The position numbers and the translations under genes are program-made. Source: Deltaproteobacteria bacterium (GTDB lineage: Bacteria; Desulfobacterota; Dissulfuribacteria; Dissulfuribacterales; QOAL01). Taken from it: DNA of 64,000 nt. The stretch spans positions 1 to 64,000 of the forward strand of contig JALSNW010000040.1 of the NCBI GenBank assembly GCA_026986785.1. Reading direction: 5' to 3'. Shown here piece after piece: positions 40,130 through 48,823 of this stretch. Positions within the stretch are counted from its first letter, which is position 1; every line of letters begins with the position of its first letter. The notes beneath the pieces were generated by a model. The model made no database searches and had not been told where the DNA came from. It saw only the letters and a program-made list of their open reading frames with translations.

Positions 40130-41962
40130 ATGAATATTTTGGGGATCTCGGCATTCTATCACGACAGTGCAGCTTGCCTTGTCAGGGATGGATTGGTGGT
40201 TGCCGCTGTTCAAGAAGAGCGTTTCAGCCGGAAAAAACATGATTTTTCATTTCCTCTTCAGTCTATCTCTTACTGTCTGGAGGAGGGGGGCATAGATATC
40301 CATGACGTGGATTACATAGCCTTTTATGAAAAACCCCTCATAAAATTCGAGAGGATTCTCGAGACATATATCTCTTTCGCCCCCAAGGGACTTTCTTCCT
40401 TCTTGAAGGCAATTCCCCTTTGGATCAAACAAAAGTTGTGGATCAAGGAATACATCAGGAAGCAGACAGGCTTTGCCGGCAAGATCTTGTTCCCCGAGCA
40501 TCACGAGTCCCATGCGGCATCTGCCTTTTTCCCATCCCCATTCAAGCATGCAGCGTTTCTCACCGTGGATGGGGTAGGAGAGTGGACTACCACCAGTTAT
40601 GGAATTGGTAGAGACAACGAGCTCCATATACTCTCCGAGATACATTTCCCCCATTCACTTGGTCTACTGTATTCTGCTTTTACCTACTATACAGGTTTCA
40701 AGGTCAATTCTGGTGAGTACAAACTCATGGGGTTGGCTCCTTATGGTGAGCCTGAATACAAGGATCTGATATTGAAACACCTTATAGATATCCGTGAAGA
40801 TGGTTCATTCAGGCTGAACATGGATTATTTCGATTACTGCGTTGGCCTCACCATGACCAACAAACGCTTTCATGACCTCTTTGGCGGGCCGCCCAGACAA
40901 CCTGAGACAGAGCTTACCCAACGCCACATGGATCTCGCCCGTTCAATCCAATATGTCACAGAAGAGATAGTGCTAAAGATGTGTGACCATATCCAAGGGG
41001 TTACTGGTGAAAGATACCTGTGTTTGGCAGGTGGAGTTGCCTTGAACTGTGTAGCAAACGGTAGGATTCTCAGGGAATCTCGTTTTGACGACATCTGGAT
41101 ACAGCCTGCAGCTGGGGACGCTGGCGGGGCCATGGGAGCTGCTCTTATGGTATGGTATCAATATCTTGGCCAGAAAAGGGAGGCGGATGACAAGACGGAC
41201 AAACAGCAAGGTTCATACCTGGGACCAGAATTCAAGAGGGATGAGATATTGGATTTTCTGACCCAAAAAGGCATAACGTGCTGTGAACTCGATGATGAAG
41301 ATCTTTTCGATATCACTGCAGAACTGATAGACCAGCAAAAGGTGATTGGTTGGTTTCAGGGCAGGATGGAATTCGGCCCAAGGGCCTTGGGTAATCGCTC
41401 AATAATAGGGGATGCCAGATCACCCAAGATGCAGGAGACCATAAACCTGAAGATCAAATTCAGAGAGAGCTTTCGTCCCTTTGCTCCGTCTGTGTTGGTG
41501 GAAAGGGCAGGGGATTATTTTGAACTCGATAGGCCCAGTCCATATATGCTTCTCGTTGCCCCGGTAAGAGAAGAGATAAGAACATCAGTGGATAAACAGG
41601 ATGGCCATCTAAGGGGGTTGGACAAGCTCAAGATTCCCAGATCTACAATACCAGCAGTGACCCATGTGGATTTTTCAGCCAGGATCCAGACGGTTAGCCA
41701 GCAAGACAACCCGCGTTATCACCGTCTGATCCAGACCTTCGACCGCAAATATGGTTGCGCAGTCGTAGTGAACACCTCTTTCAATGTAAGAGGCGAGCCA
41801 ATCGTATGTTCTCCTGAACAGGCCTTCAACTGTTTCAAGGCAACAGAGATGGATTATCTGGTACTTGGTAACTTCCTTATCTCGAAAGAGGCAGTAAGAG
41901 GGGCAAAAGGCAAGGATATCTTTCGCGGAGGCAGATATGGCAAAATTATCAAGAGAGATTAA
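40130..41962 (+). CDS. NodU/CmcH-family carbamoyltransferase
   Basis: This 610-residue enzyme transfers carbamoyl from carbamoyl phosphate, through a carbamoyl-adenylate, to a hydroxyl of a glycan. It has NILGISAFYHDSAACL and AVQEERFSRKKHD at the N-terminus, HHESHAASAFFPSPF for metal binding, CLAGGVALNCVANG, and at the C-terminus GPRALGNRSIIGDAR and FRPFAPSVL of the YrdC-like part. The length is normal. I prefer ATG 40130 to a TTG one codon earlier. Its 3' end overlaps SxtJ by 26 bases. The carbamoyltransferase-SxtJ-DUF5989 trio is a recurrent exopolysaccharide module. Confidence 0.93.
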   Translation: MNILGISAFYHDSAACLVRDGLVVAAVQEERFSRKKHDFSFPLQSISYCLEEGGIDIHDVDYIAFYEKPLIKFERILETYISFAPKGLSSFLKAIPLWIKQKLWIKEYIRKQTGFAGKILFPEHHESHAASAFFPSPFKHAAFLTVDGVGEWTTTSYGIGRDNELHILSEIHFPHSLGLLYSAFTYYTGFKVNSGEYKLMGLAPYGEPEYKDLILKHLIDIREDGSFRLNMDYFDYCVGLTMTNKRFHDLFGGPPRQPETELTQRHMDLARSIQYVTEEIVLKMCDHIQGVTGERYLCLAGGVALNCVANGRILRESRFDDIWIQPAAGDAGGAMGAALMVWYQYLGQKREADDKTDKQQGSYLGPEFKRDEILDFLTQKGITCCELDDEDLFDITAELIDQQKVIGWFQGRMEFGPRALGNRSIIGDARSPKMQETINLKIKFRESFRPFAPSVLVERAGDYFELDRPSPYMLLVAPVREEIRTSVDKQDGHLRGLDKLKIPRSTIPAVTHVDFSARIQTVSQQDNPRYHRLIQTFDRKYGCAVVVNTSFNVRGEPIVCSPEQAFNCFKATEMDYLVLGNFLISKEAVRGAKGKDIFRGGRYGKIIKRD

Positions 41963-42344
41963 CCCAACGGAACTGCGGAAATTCGCCATGCTGATGGCAG
42001 TGTTTCTTGCTGGCATCGGGGCTGTCATGTCCCTCAACGGTGCATCGGCATGGCCCTTTGTATTGCCTTTTTCAATGGTCTTTTTCCTGCTGGGTCTTGT
42101 TCGTCCAACATCCCTTTCTGGGATGTACAGGTATTGGATGAAGTTTGCAGAATTTTCCAGTCGGATCGTTACTGGCATGATCCTGTTGGCATTTTTCTTC
42201 CTGATCGTTACCCCTACTGGTATAGTGGGCAGGCTTTTGGGCAAGAGATTCTTGCCAGGAGGCCCAGATGCTTCCCTCGATACCTATTGGATTGAGAAGC
42301 AGGGCCGAGATGGCAGTATGGACACTTTTGAAAGGCAGTTTTAG
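41937..42344 (+). CDS. SxtJ-family membrane protein
   Basis: This 135-residue protein has three to four hydrophobic segments (LMAVFLAGIGAVMSL, WPFVLPFSMVFFLLG, IVTGMILLAFFFLIV). It matches SxtJ, a small membrane protein of unknown activity found beside NodU-type carbamoyltransferases. GGAGG precedes the ATG and the reading frame overlaps the carbamoyltransferase end. It probably anchors or presents the carbamoyltransferase at the membrane, by inference. Confidence 0.8.
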   Translation: MAKLSREINPTELRKFAMLMAVFLAGIGAVMSLNGASAWPFVLPFSMVFFLLGLVRPTSLSGMYRYWMKFAEFSSRIVTGMILLAFFFLIVTPTGIVGRLLGKRFLPGGPDASLDTYWIEKQGRDGSMDTFERQF

Positions 42345-42364
42345 AAACCTGGCAGGTGATTGAT

Positions 42365-42523
42365 ATGTCAAAACTTTCGTCATTGATGGAGATATGGGCG
42401 TTTCTCAAAGATCGCAAGAAATGGTGGCTCGGACCAATAATCCTGACCCTTATTCTCCTGGGTGCCCTTATAATATTGACAGAGGGTTCTGTTATTGCCC
42501 CCTTTATCTACACTCTGTTTTGA
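42365..42523 (+). CDS. DUF5989-family small membrane protein
   Basis: This 52-residue gene is easy to miss. ATG 42365 is followed by MSKLSSLMEIWAFLKDRKKWW, one membrane helix (IILTLILLGALIILT), and GSVIAPFIYTLF before TGA. The pattern of KKWW before a single helix and a short SVIAPFIYTLF end matches the DUF5989 proteins that follow SxtJ and carbamoyltransferases in many polysaccharide clusters. It lies 20 bases after sxtJ. The function is unknown; a membrane partner of the carbamoyltransferase is likely. Confidence 0.8.
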   Translation: MSKLSSLMEIWAFLKDRKKWWLGPIILTLILLGALIILTEGSVIAPFIYTLF

Positions 42524-42623
42524 TTTTTGAATCCCATGAATGCCCCTAATGATATCCATCCTTGTGGCCAGGGCTAAGTAGTTTGCTAAGCAGATTTTGT
42601 AAAATTATTATGGTCGGGCAGCA

Positions 42624-43661
42624 ATGAAATTTCTAAAAAAAGTCCTCTATGTCCTATACTTGTCCCTGGCTTGCATTCTACTTCTTGAAATATGTGTAAG
42701 GCTATGGGGGTATTCAGACCGATATATTTACGATCCCATCTATCAGGCCGTACCCGGTTCCCAAGACATTCCATATTTTCAAAAACCCTGTCTCGAAAAC
42801 GCAAAGGCAAGGGGGCTTGCCGTCATCAATACAGATGCTCTCGGATTGCGGGCATTAAAAAGTTGTGAAAAGATCGGCCCCAAAGGGCCAGGTGAACTAC
42901 GCATTGCAATCGCAGGGGATTCTGTCACCTTTGGTGAAGGTGTGCCAAATACCAAGGATACCTATCCAGTTGTATTGGAAAGGATCCTTGAGGCAAAATT
43001 GCCAAACCACAAGGTCCGTGTCTTCAATTTCGGTGTCTCTGCCTACAGTGTAAAGGAAATGGCCTCTATTTTGAAAGAAAAGATACTGGCAATAGATCCC
43101 GATATAGTGATAATGGCCATCATTCCCCATGATTTCGATCTTGGCAGGACTGGTATTGTAGATAAATGGGGATATACAGTACACATGGATTCTCATAGTC
43201 TCCTGTGCCGAAATCCAACCATGCGTAATTTTTTGAGACATTTTCATCTGCTTTATCTTTTGAGGGATTTGTATCATGCCTATTTAGAGAGGCACAAATC
43301 GATAGCAGAAGGGGGTGATGTCGATGAAAAGGTGCCAGCTTCTTATAGGTATATAAAGAAATTCGCTGATATTGCAAAAAAAAATGGTATTCAATGCATC
43401 GTAGTGCTTCTTCCGTGCCTTGATAGGAAGTTTTCCAGGGAACTTCTTTCAATGTTCAAAAAAGACCATATTCAGTTCCTGGATATCTCGAACTTGGAAA
43501 GAAGATTTACTGTCAGGCAATTCATGGCCAGCCGGTTCGATGCCCATCCATCTGCTATGGTACACAAGGCTATAGCCCAAGCAATTGCATGTTTCATACT
43601 TGGACATATGGAGGTAATTGCAGGCCAGGATCCAAAATCACATCCAAAACAGGGAAGATGA
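42624..43661 (+). CDS. SGNH/GDSL-hydrolase-like membrane protein
   Basis: This 345-residue protein has one N-terminal membrane anchor (VLYVLYLSLACILLLEI) and a periplasmic or lumen-facing SGNH domain. Block I reads IAGDSVTFGEG with the nucleophilic Ser, and the C-terminal DAHPSAM carries the Asp-x-x-His pair. It would add or remove acyl groups (such as O-acetyl) on the exopolysaccharide. It follows DUF5989 by about 100 bases and precedes the second radical-SAM gene by six bases. The substrate is unknown. Confidence 0.8.
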   Translation: MKFLKKVLYVLYLSLACILLLEICVRLWGYSDRYIYDPIYQAVPGSQDIPYFQKPCLENAKARGLAVINTDALGLRALKSCEKIGPKGPGELRIAIAGDSVTFGEGVPNTKDTYPVVLERILEAKLPNHKVRVFNFGVSAYSVKEMASILKEKILAIDPDIVIMAIIPHDFDLGRTGIVDKWGYTVHMDSHSLLCRNPTMRNFLRHFHLLYLLRDLYHAYLERHKSIAEGGDVDEKVPASYRYIKKFADIAKKNGIQCIVVLLPCLDRKFSRELLSMFKKDHIQFLDISNLERRFTVRQFMASRFDAHPSAMVHKAIAQAIACFILGHMEVIAGQDPKSHPKQGR

Positions 43662-43667
43662 CCCATC

Positions 43668-45128
43668 ATGAATGTTTTATGTGTATATTCCCTCACCACT
43701 TTTTCTCTTAAGAAGGAGTTATACAGCCCAGGAGATATCCCATTTGGCATCTCTTATATAGCTACCGTATTAAAAGAGGCAGGACATAAGGTGAGGCTGG
43801 AGGTGATCACCCCTACAACCGATCTCGCAAAGAGATTTAAAGGGGTATTTGACGAATTTGCTCCAGGGCTCGTCTGTCTTACATCTGTATCTAGTCAGAT
43901 GCCGCTTATACGAAAGGCTGGTGCAGTAATCAGGGCCGTCTCGCCTTCTGTCTTTATGATTTTGGGGGGGGTACATGCCACACTCAATCCTGATGAGACA
44001 ATAGGGCTGGATTTCTTGGATGCCATTTGTATCGGGGAAGGAGAGGAGGCTGTTTGCAGGCTTGCCAAACAGTTAGGCCAAGGGGAATTCCCTACTGGGA
44101 TCCCAAATACCTGGATAAAGAAAAGGCAAAAAGGCGGCATTGAGAAAAACAGCCTGCTCCCTTTCAGGACCGATCTGGACAATCTGCCCTATATAGATCG
44201 CAGTATGTGGGAACCCTATATATCAAACAAAAAAGGCATGATATATACGGTCTTGGCAGGCCGGGGGTGTCCCAATAGATGCACGTATTGCTCAAATCAT
44301 GCCCTCGCCCGAGTAACTACAGGCAGGTACGTCAGATTCCGTTCTCCAGAAAATATTATAGGAGAAATAAGACATCTTATGGAATCAGATCCGTTTGTCG
44401 AAACGGTCTTTCTTGAGACTGAAACAATAGGTAGCAACCTGAAATATAGTTATGAATTATTGGATGCCTTGGCTGAGTTTAATTCTACCCTCAAAAGACC
44501 ACTTAAGTTTGGTACAAATCTGGCTTTGAATCCACGGATAAGGGACAACCGGCGGTTGCTTGAGGCCTTCAAGAAGGCAAATATGGCTTTTTTCAGGATC
44601 GGCCTCGAGTCTGGTTCCGAAAGGATTCGAAAGGAGGTCCTAAACCGCCCAAACTATAAAAACGAAGACCTCATCAGATTTTGTCAAATGGCAAGGCAAT
44701 TTGATATCAAATATACTATAAACATCCTCATAGGCCTTCCCGGAGAAACGAGGGAGGAATTTCAGGAGACAGTTCGTGTCACCCGGGCCTGTCAACCAAC
44801 CTTTGGGGTCTCTGTCAGCATATTTTATCCCTATCCTGGTACAAGGCTTCACCAGATGTGCCAGGAGCAAAATCTTATCAGCGAAAAGGTGAGGGAGAGC
44901 CTCTTCGAGCGAACGGCAGCCTATTTGGACCTGCCAGGTTTTAGCCCTTGGGAGGTCAAATGGGAATATATACTCTTCTATTATAAAGTTTTTCGTGGTC
45001 GTGAGACCTGGCCACATATTGTAGCTAAGACCGCTCGATATGCAGTAGATGCCTTTCCTTTCATTAAGCGTATAATCTCTCGTGGAGTGCATTTGGCATC
45101 AGGGCTGGCCACTAAGGTAGCGCATTGA
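43668..45128 (+). CDS. B12-binding-domain radical SAM protein (canonical CxxxCxxC)
   Basis: This 486-residue enzyme has an N-terminal B12-binding domain (SLKKELYSPGDIPFGISYIAT onwards, with MILGGVHATLNPDE). The radical SAM domain has CPNRCTYCSNHAL, the canonical Cx3Cx2C, followed by EETIG-like and RIGLESGSERIR motifs. The C-terminal LIGLPGETREEF segment is typical. It belongs to the B12-RSAM group that methylates or rearranges sugars and lipids. It differs from the 36666 gene in its cluster motif spacing, so the two probably act on different steps. Its stop overlaps the TTG start of the flippase (TTGA). Confidence 0.87.
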   Translation: MNVLCVYSLTTFSLKKELYSPGDIPFGISYIATVLKEAGHKVRLEVITPTTDLAKRFKGVFDEFAPGLVCLTSVSSQMPLIRKAGAVIRAVSPSVFMILGGVHATLNPDETIGLDFLDAICIGEGEEAVCRLAKQLGQGEFPTGIPNTWIKKRQKGGIEKNSLLPFRTDLDNLPYIDRSMWEPYISNKKGMIYTVLAGRGCPNRCTYCSNHALARVTTGRYVRFRSPENIIGEIRHLMESDPFVETVFLETETIGSNLKYSYELLDALAEFNSTLKRPLKFGTNLALNPRIRDNRRLLEAFKKANMAFFRIGLESGSERIRKEVLNRPNYKNEDLIRFCQMARQFDIKYTINILIGLPGETREEFQETVRVTRACQPTFGVSVSIFYPYPGTRLHQMCQEQNLISEKVRESLFERTAAYLDLPGFSPWEVKWEYILFYYKVFRGRETWPHIVAKTARYAVDAFPFIKRIISRGVHLASGLATKVAH

Positions 45129-46447
45129 ATGAGGTATATATCCATATCAAAGACCTATTCAGTGCCCTAAACCAACGTATCCGTTCCCTTGGGACCCAGG
45201 GGGTATTGTCACTCTCAGATCAATTGGTGGCGAGTATCACGAATTTTTTGACCGGGGTGATAATCGGCAGGGCCTGTACAAAAGAGGGGTTTGGCCTTTA
45301 TCTTCTCTGTTTCAATATCTTACTCGTGGTTTTGGATCTACAGTCTTCTGTCTTGGCATCACCATATACGATATTCAGCCATAGATTGAGGGGTAGAAGA
45401 CTGGCGGCCTATACAGGCAATACCTTGGTCCAGGAACTCATGCTATGTCTGTTTGTGGTCTTTTCTTTGAAACTGTCCGGTCTGTATATGCCAGGGCTCT
45501 TCGTCTCAAGCCCTGACATTGGATCGGTGCTGGATGCCTTGAGCATATCCATCTCTTTCATAATGGTGAAGGAATTTATTAGAAGGCTATGTTTCGCAAG
45601 GCTCTTGATGAAGACTGCCCTATTGGTGGACATGGCTGTTGCAGGTCTCCAGCTTGGCGGGCTCTCAATTTTATGGCTCATGGGCCTTATATCACCGAGT
45701 GCCACCTTCTGGATCATGGGGCTATCCTGTGCACTTACAACTGCAGGTTGGCTCTTCATCAATCGAGGTTCATATACCTTTGACCATAAGGAGTTTTTTA
45801 GTGATTTTGCAAGAAATTGGTCTTTTGGGGGTTGGGTCTTGGCAAGTGGCGTTCTTTGGTCCCTTAGTATGACTGCATATCCGTGGATATTGGCCTATTT
45901 CCACGGTGCAGGAGCTGCAGGGATCTGGGCAGCCTGCTGGGGGGTTGTCTCCCTCTCCAATCCATTGATGTTGGGGGTCCAAAACTACCTTGGTCCAAAG
46001 ATAGTAAAGCTCCACGCCGAAAACGGCATCTTGTATCTCAGGGATCGGGTCCTTAGATACAGTCTTCTTTATCTGTTGCTGATTTTACCCATCGTGCTGA
46101 TCCTCCTTATTGCAGGAGGAGACCTCCTGGTTCTTTTCTATGGGGAAAAGTATGGGGGCAATGGAGGAATAGTTAGGATCCTTGCCATAAATCTTATGCT
46201 CATGGCTGCGGCGTTTCCTGCTACCTACGGGCTTCTTGCCACGGAGCGAGTGAGGCTTTACTTCATGGCAAATTTAGTGCCATTGATAATCACCCTTTCA
46301 TGTGGTATTTTCCTTGTGAAAAATTTCGGTGCCTTTGGGGTGGCGCTGGGTTTGCTCCTTGGTATATTTTTGACTGCTTTCGTAATAGGCATCTGTTTCT
46401 TAAAATCCATAAAGGTGGCCATGGTAAATGGACGAGTTGAAGGCTAA
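45125..46447 (+). CDS. Polysaccharide flippase (Wzx-like)
   Basis: This 440-residue inner-membrane protein of the MOP superfamily has about twelve to fourteen hydrophobic segments. Its N-terminus (LSLSDQLVASITNFLTGVIIGR) is typical of Wzx/O-antigen flippases, and it would move lipid-linked repeat units to the periplasm. The TTG start overlaps the previous stop. The next gene (Wzy/ligase) starts within the last codons at 46428. Its position between radical-SAM and polymerase genes fits a Wzx/Wzy-type assembly with the Wza/Wzz pair at 14-16 kb. Confidence 0.88.
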   Translation: MNEVYIHIKDLFSALNQRIRSLGTQGVLSLSDQLVASITNFLTGVIIGRACTKEGFGLYLLCFNILLVVLDLQSSVLASPYTIFSHRLRGRRLAAYTGNTLVQELMLCLFVVFSLKLSGLYMPGLFVSSPDIGSVLDALSISISFIMVKEFIRRLCFARLLMKTALLVDMAVAGLQLGGLSILWLMGLISPSATFWIMGLSCALTTAGWLFINRGSYTFDHKEFFSDFARNWSFGGWVLASGVLWSLSMTAYPWILAYFHGAGAAGIWAACWGVVSLSNPLMLGVQNYLGPKIVKLHAENGILYLRDRVLRYSLLYLLLILPIVLILLIAGGDLLVLFYGEKYGGNGGIVRILAINLMLMAAAFPATYGLLATERVRLYFMANLVPLIITLSCGIFLVKNFGAFGVALGLLLGIFLTAFVIGICFLKSIKVAMVNGRVEG

Positions 46448-47729
46448 GGACAAGAGGAGAGAGCTTTGGCTTGTTATCCCCTTTTTGCTGTTGATCTTTA
46501 GTTTCACCACCCCATACAATCCCTCTTGGCCTTCAGACGTAGAATACAAAAAAAATATCATCCAGGTCAATGAGGCTATCCATAGGATGGAGCGGGGAAA
46601 TATGGGCAGGCGATTAGGCCTCGTTGTCTTGGGTATATATGGGATCTTGCTGCTTGCCTTTACTAAGAATAGATTTCGGTTAAACGGTGCTTTGGCTTGG
46701 TTGCTTGTTTTTTATCTGGCCTGGGTGGTCCTCAGCCTTCTATGGTCTATAGATAAGTGGTTTACAATAAGGCGAGTTGTAACCTATTTTATTTTGTGGA
46801 TGGCGGCAATAGCCACTGCATCAAGATATTCTATAAAGGAGTTGGCCCATATTTGTTTCTATGTCTGTGGTATTACCGCCATTGTGGCTTTTGCCAATGA
46901 GATCAGGCTACATACCATTAATCCATTAAGTGAATCGTGGCGGTTTTCCGGGCTGTTCCATGCCGTGATGATGGGATGGAATTGCGGCATGTTTGCCCTT
47001 TCTTCCTATTATCTCGCATCTGTCTCTCCCCCTGCCAGTTTCAGGCGGATGTTTTTTTATGCAATGACTCTTTTGGCTCTATGTCTTCTCCTATTGACAA
47101 AAAGTAGGATGGCCGTGGCATCGACCCTGATTGGCCTTTTTTTTATCTGGTATATGATCTCATCTGCCAGGAGCAGGGCTGGTTTCTTTCTCGTGGTGGT
47201 AATCATGCTATGTATGGGGTATCTGGTCTTGGGAGACAAGATCTTCGAATATGGAGAGGCTGCAACCACTCTTGGCAGGGGAGAGAGTGCCAAGGAGAGC
47301 GTTGGCACTCTCACCGGCAGGCTGCCTCTTTGGAAGGAGTGTTTCAGATGGTGGGTCAAAAGTCCTATTTTGGGATATGGGTTCAATACCTTTATAAGCC
47401 CAAAACACTATGTGGAGATCTCCCAGAATGTGGGTTGGACCCCGAGCTCTATCCATTCCGGCTACATCGACGCACTCATGGGACTGGGATTCATAGGGCT
47501 TTCGGCCATGTTGGGTTTTTTATCCCTGGCCTTAGCAAAGGCATTGTCCCTGGCACGCAAGAATCTGCCATATGTCTTTTCTGCCGCAGTGCTCATCTGG
47601 CTTTGCTATAACCTGTTCTTGGAGGCCAACCTAATAATAAGGCCGATATTCATGACCTTTGCCGTTCTCGTCCTTCTTGCACAGCTTGCCTTTTTGCCTG
47701 TGGAAAAAGAGACAGAATATTATTCATAA
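46428..47729 (+). CDS. O-antigen polymerase/ligase (Wzy/WaaL-like)
   Basis: This 433-residue multispanning protein has about ten to twelve membrane segments and a large periplasmic loop near 290-350. The loop contains the RLPLWKECFRWW and SIHSGYIDALMGLGF motifs characteristic of the Wzy_C/O-antigen ligase family. It should polymerise or ligate lipid-linked repeat units. ATG 46428 lies inside the flippase gene's end. The following GT2 gene starts at the stop codon (TAATG). Whether it acts as polymerase or ligase cannot be told from sequence. Confidence 0.87.
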   Translation: MDELKAKDKRRELWLVIPFLLLIFSFTTPYNPSWPSDVEYKKNIIQVNEAIHRMERGNMGRRLGLVVLGIYGILLLAFTKNRFRLNGALAWLLVFYLAWVVLSLLWSIDKWFTIRRVVTYFILWMAAIATASRYSIKELAHICFYVCGITAIVAFANEIRLHTINPLSESWRFSGLFHAVMMGWNCGMFALSSYYLASVSPPASFRRMFFYAMTLLALCLLLLTKSRMAVASTLIGLFFIWYMISSARSRAGFFLVVVIMLCMGYLVLGDKIFEYGEAATTLGRGESAKESVGTLTGRLPLWKECFRWWVKSPILGYGFNTFISPKHYVEISQNVGWTPSSIHSGYIDALMGLGFIGLSAMLGFLSLALAKALSLARKNLPYVFSAAVLIWLCYNLFLEANLIIRPIFMTFAVLVLLAQLAFLPVEKETEYYS

Positions 47730-48718
47730 TGTCGGACATTGTAGTAACCATTGCCATCCCTACCTATAACAGAGCTGTTTCCCTGAAGAGGACATTGGAG
47801 TGTTTGAGCAGGCAAGAGACCCATAGTGAGTTTTGCTATGAAATCCTGATAATCGATGATGGTTCTACGGATAATACCCATGCAGTAGTCAAAGAGGCGC
47901 AACAGGGTTCCTCGGTTGGAATACGCTATGTTTGGCAAGAAGGGCTTGGCTATACCCGTGCGCTGAATCGGGCTGTAAGAGAATTCAGGGGGCAATGGCT
48001 GGCCTTTTTTGACGACGACCAGCTTACCCATGGGTTATGGTTGAAGCATCTGCTAAGTGCAGCCAGGCAACAAAGGGCAAAGATGGTGGGTGGACCGATC
48101 GTCCTTGAGATGCCAGAAGATATCCTTTCTATAATTGGTCCTGTCTGCCGGGATATCTTTGGAGAGAGCCCGGATGTGAGGGATCCTGAATATTATTCAA
48201 ACAGGCACCCACTGCCTTCAGGTGGCAATCGTCTTGTCCATAGGGGTGTTTTTGATAAGATTGGTGATTTTGACGAAAATATGCTTACAGGGGGATGTGA
48301 TCGGGATTTTCTTCTCAGGGCACTCTCTGTAGGGATACCTATGGGTTGGGCAAGAGATGCTGTGGCCAGGCATGTGATCGATCCAGGAAGATACACCCCT
48401 GAACATATCAAGTGGTATAGCCTTCAATGGGGGTGTGCCTTTGCATACACCGATTGGAAGTTGAAAGGATCCTTTTTTACACCTGTCATCTGTGCAGCCA
48501 GGATAGGACAGGCACTTTTCATCAATTTGCCATTGTTCATATGGGCCAAGACGACAGGAGATCTGGGAGACGAGATGGATAGGAGGGCCTTGCTTTGGAG
48601 GGCAGTAGGCTATACGAGAAAGACCTTGCAGCTCATGGGGCCTCGTATATTTTCCCAGAAGTATTTTTTTGAAAAGGTTGAATTCAGACGTCTCAGAAAG
48701 ATAGGCCAAAAGGCTTGA
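47729..48718 (+). CDS. GT2-family glycosyltransferase
   Basis: This 329-residue soluble or membrane-peripheral GT-A enzyme begins with VTIAIPTYNRAVSLKRTL, then IIDDGSTDNTHAV and WLAFFDDDQL (DDD metal site). The acceptor region has GGCDRDFLLRAL. It should add a sugar to the growing repeat unit on the cytosolic side. The start codon overlaps the stop of the polymerase gene. The specificity cannot be predicted. Confidence 0.88.
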   Translation: MSDIVVTIAIPTYNRAVSLKRTLECLSRQETHSEFCYEILIIDDGSTDNTHAVVKEAQQGSSVGIRYVWQEGLGYTRALNRAVREFRGQWLAFFDDDQLTHGLWLKHLLSAARQQRAKMVGGPIVLEMPEDILSIIGPVCRDIFGESPDVRDPEYYSNRHPLPSGGNRLVHRGVFDKIGDFDENMLTGGCDRDFLLRALSVGIPMGWARDAVARHVIDPGRYTPEHIKWYSLQWGCAFAYTDWKLKGSFFTPVICAARIGQALFINLPLFIWAKTTGDLGDEMDRRALLWRAVGYTRKTLQLMGPRIFSQKYFFEKVEFRRLRKIGQKA

Positions 48719-48823
48719 AATCCAATCTTGTGATAGACATTGGTCTGTTTCTTTGCTGTTGCTCCTTACAACAGTCCGAGTAGATAACGAATACCGACTC
48801 TGTGTGATCCGTGGGAATTGGAT

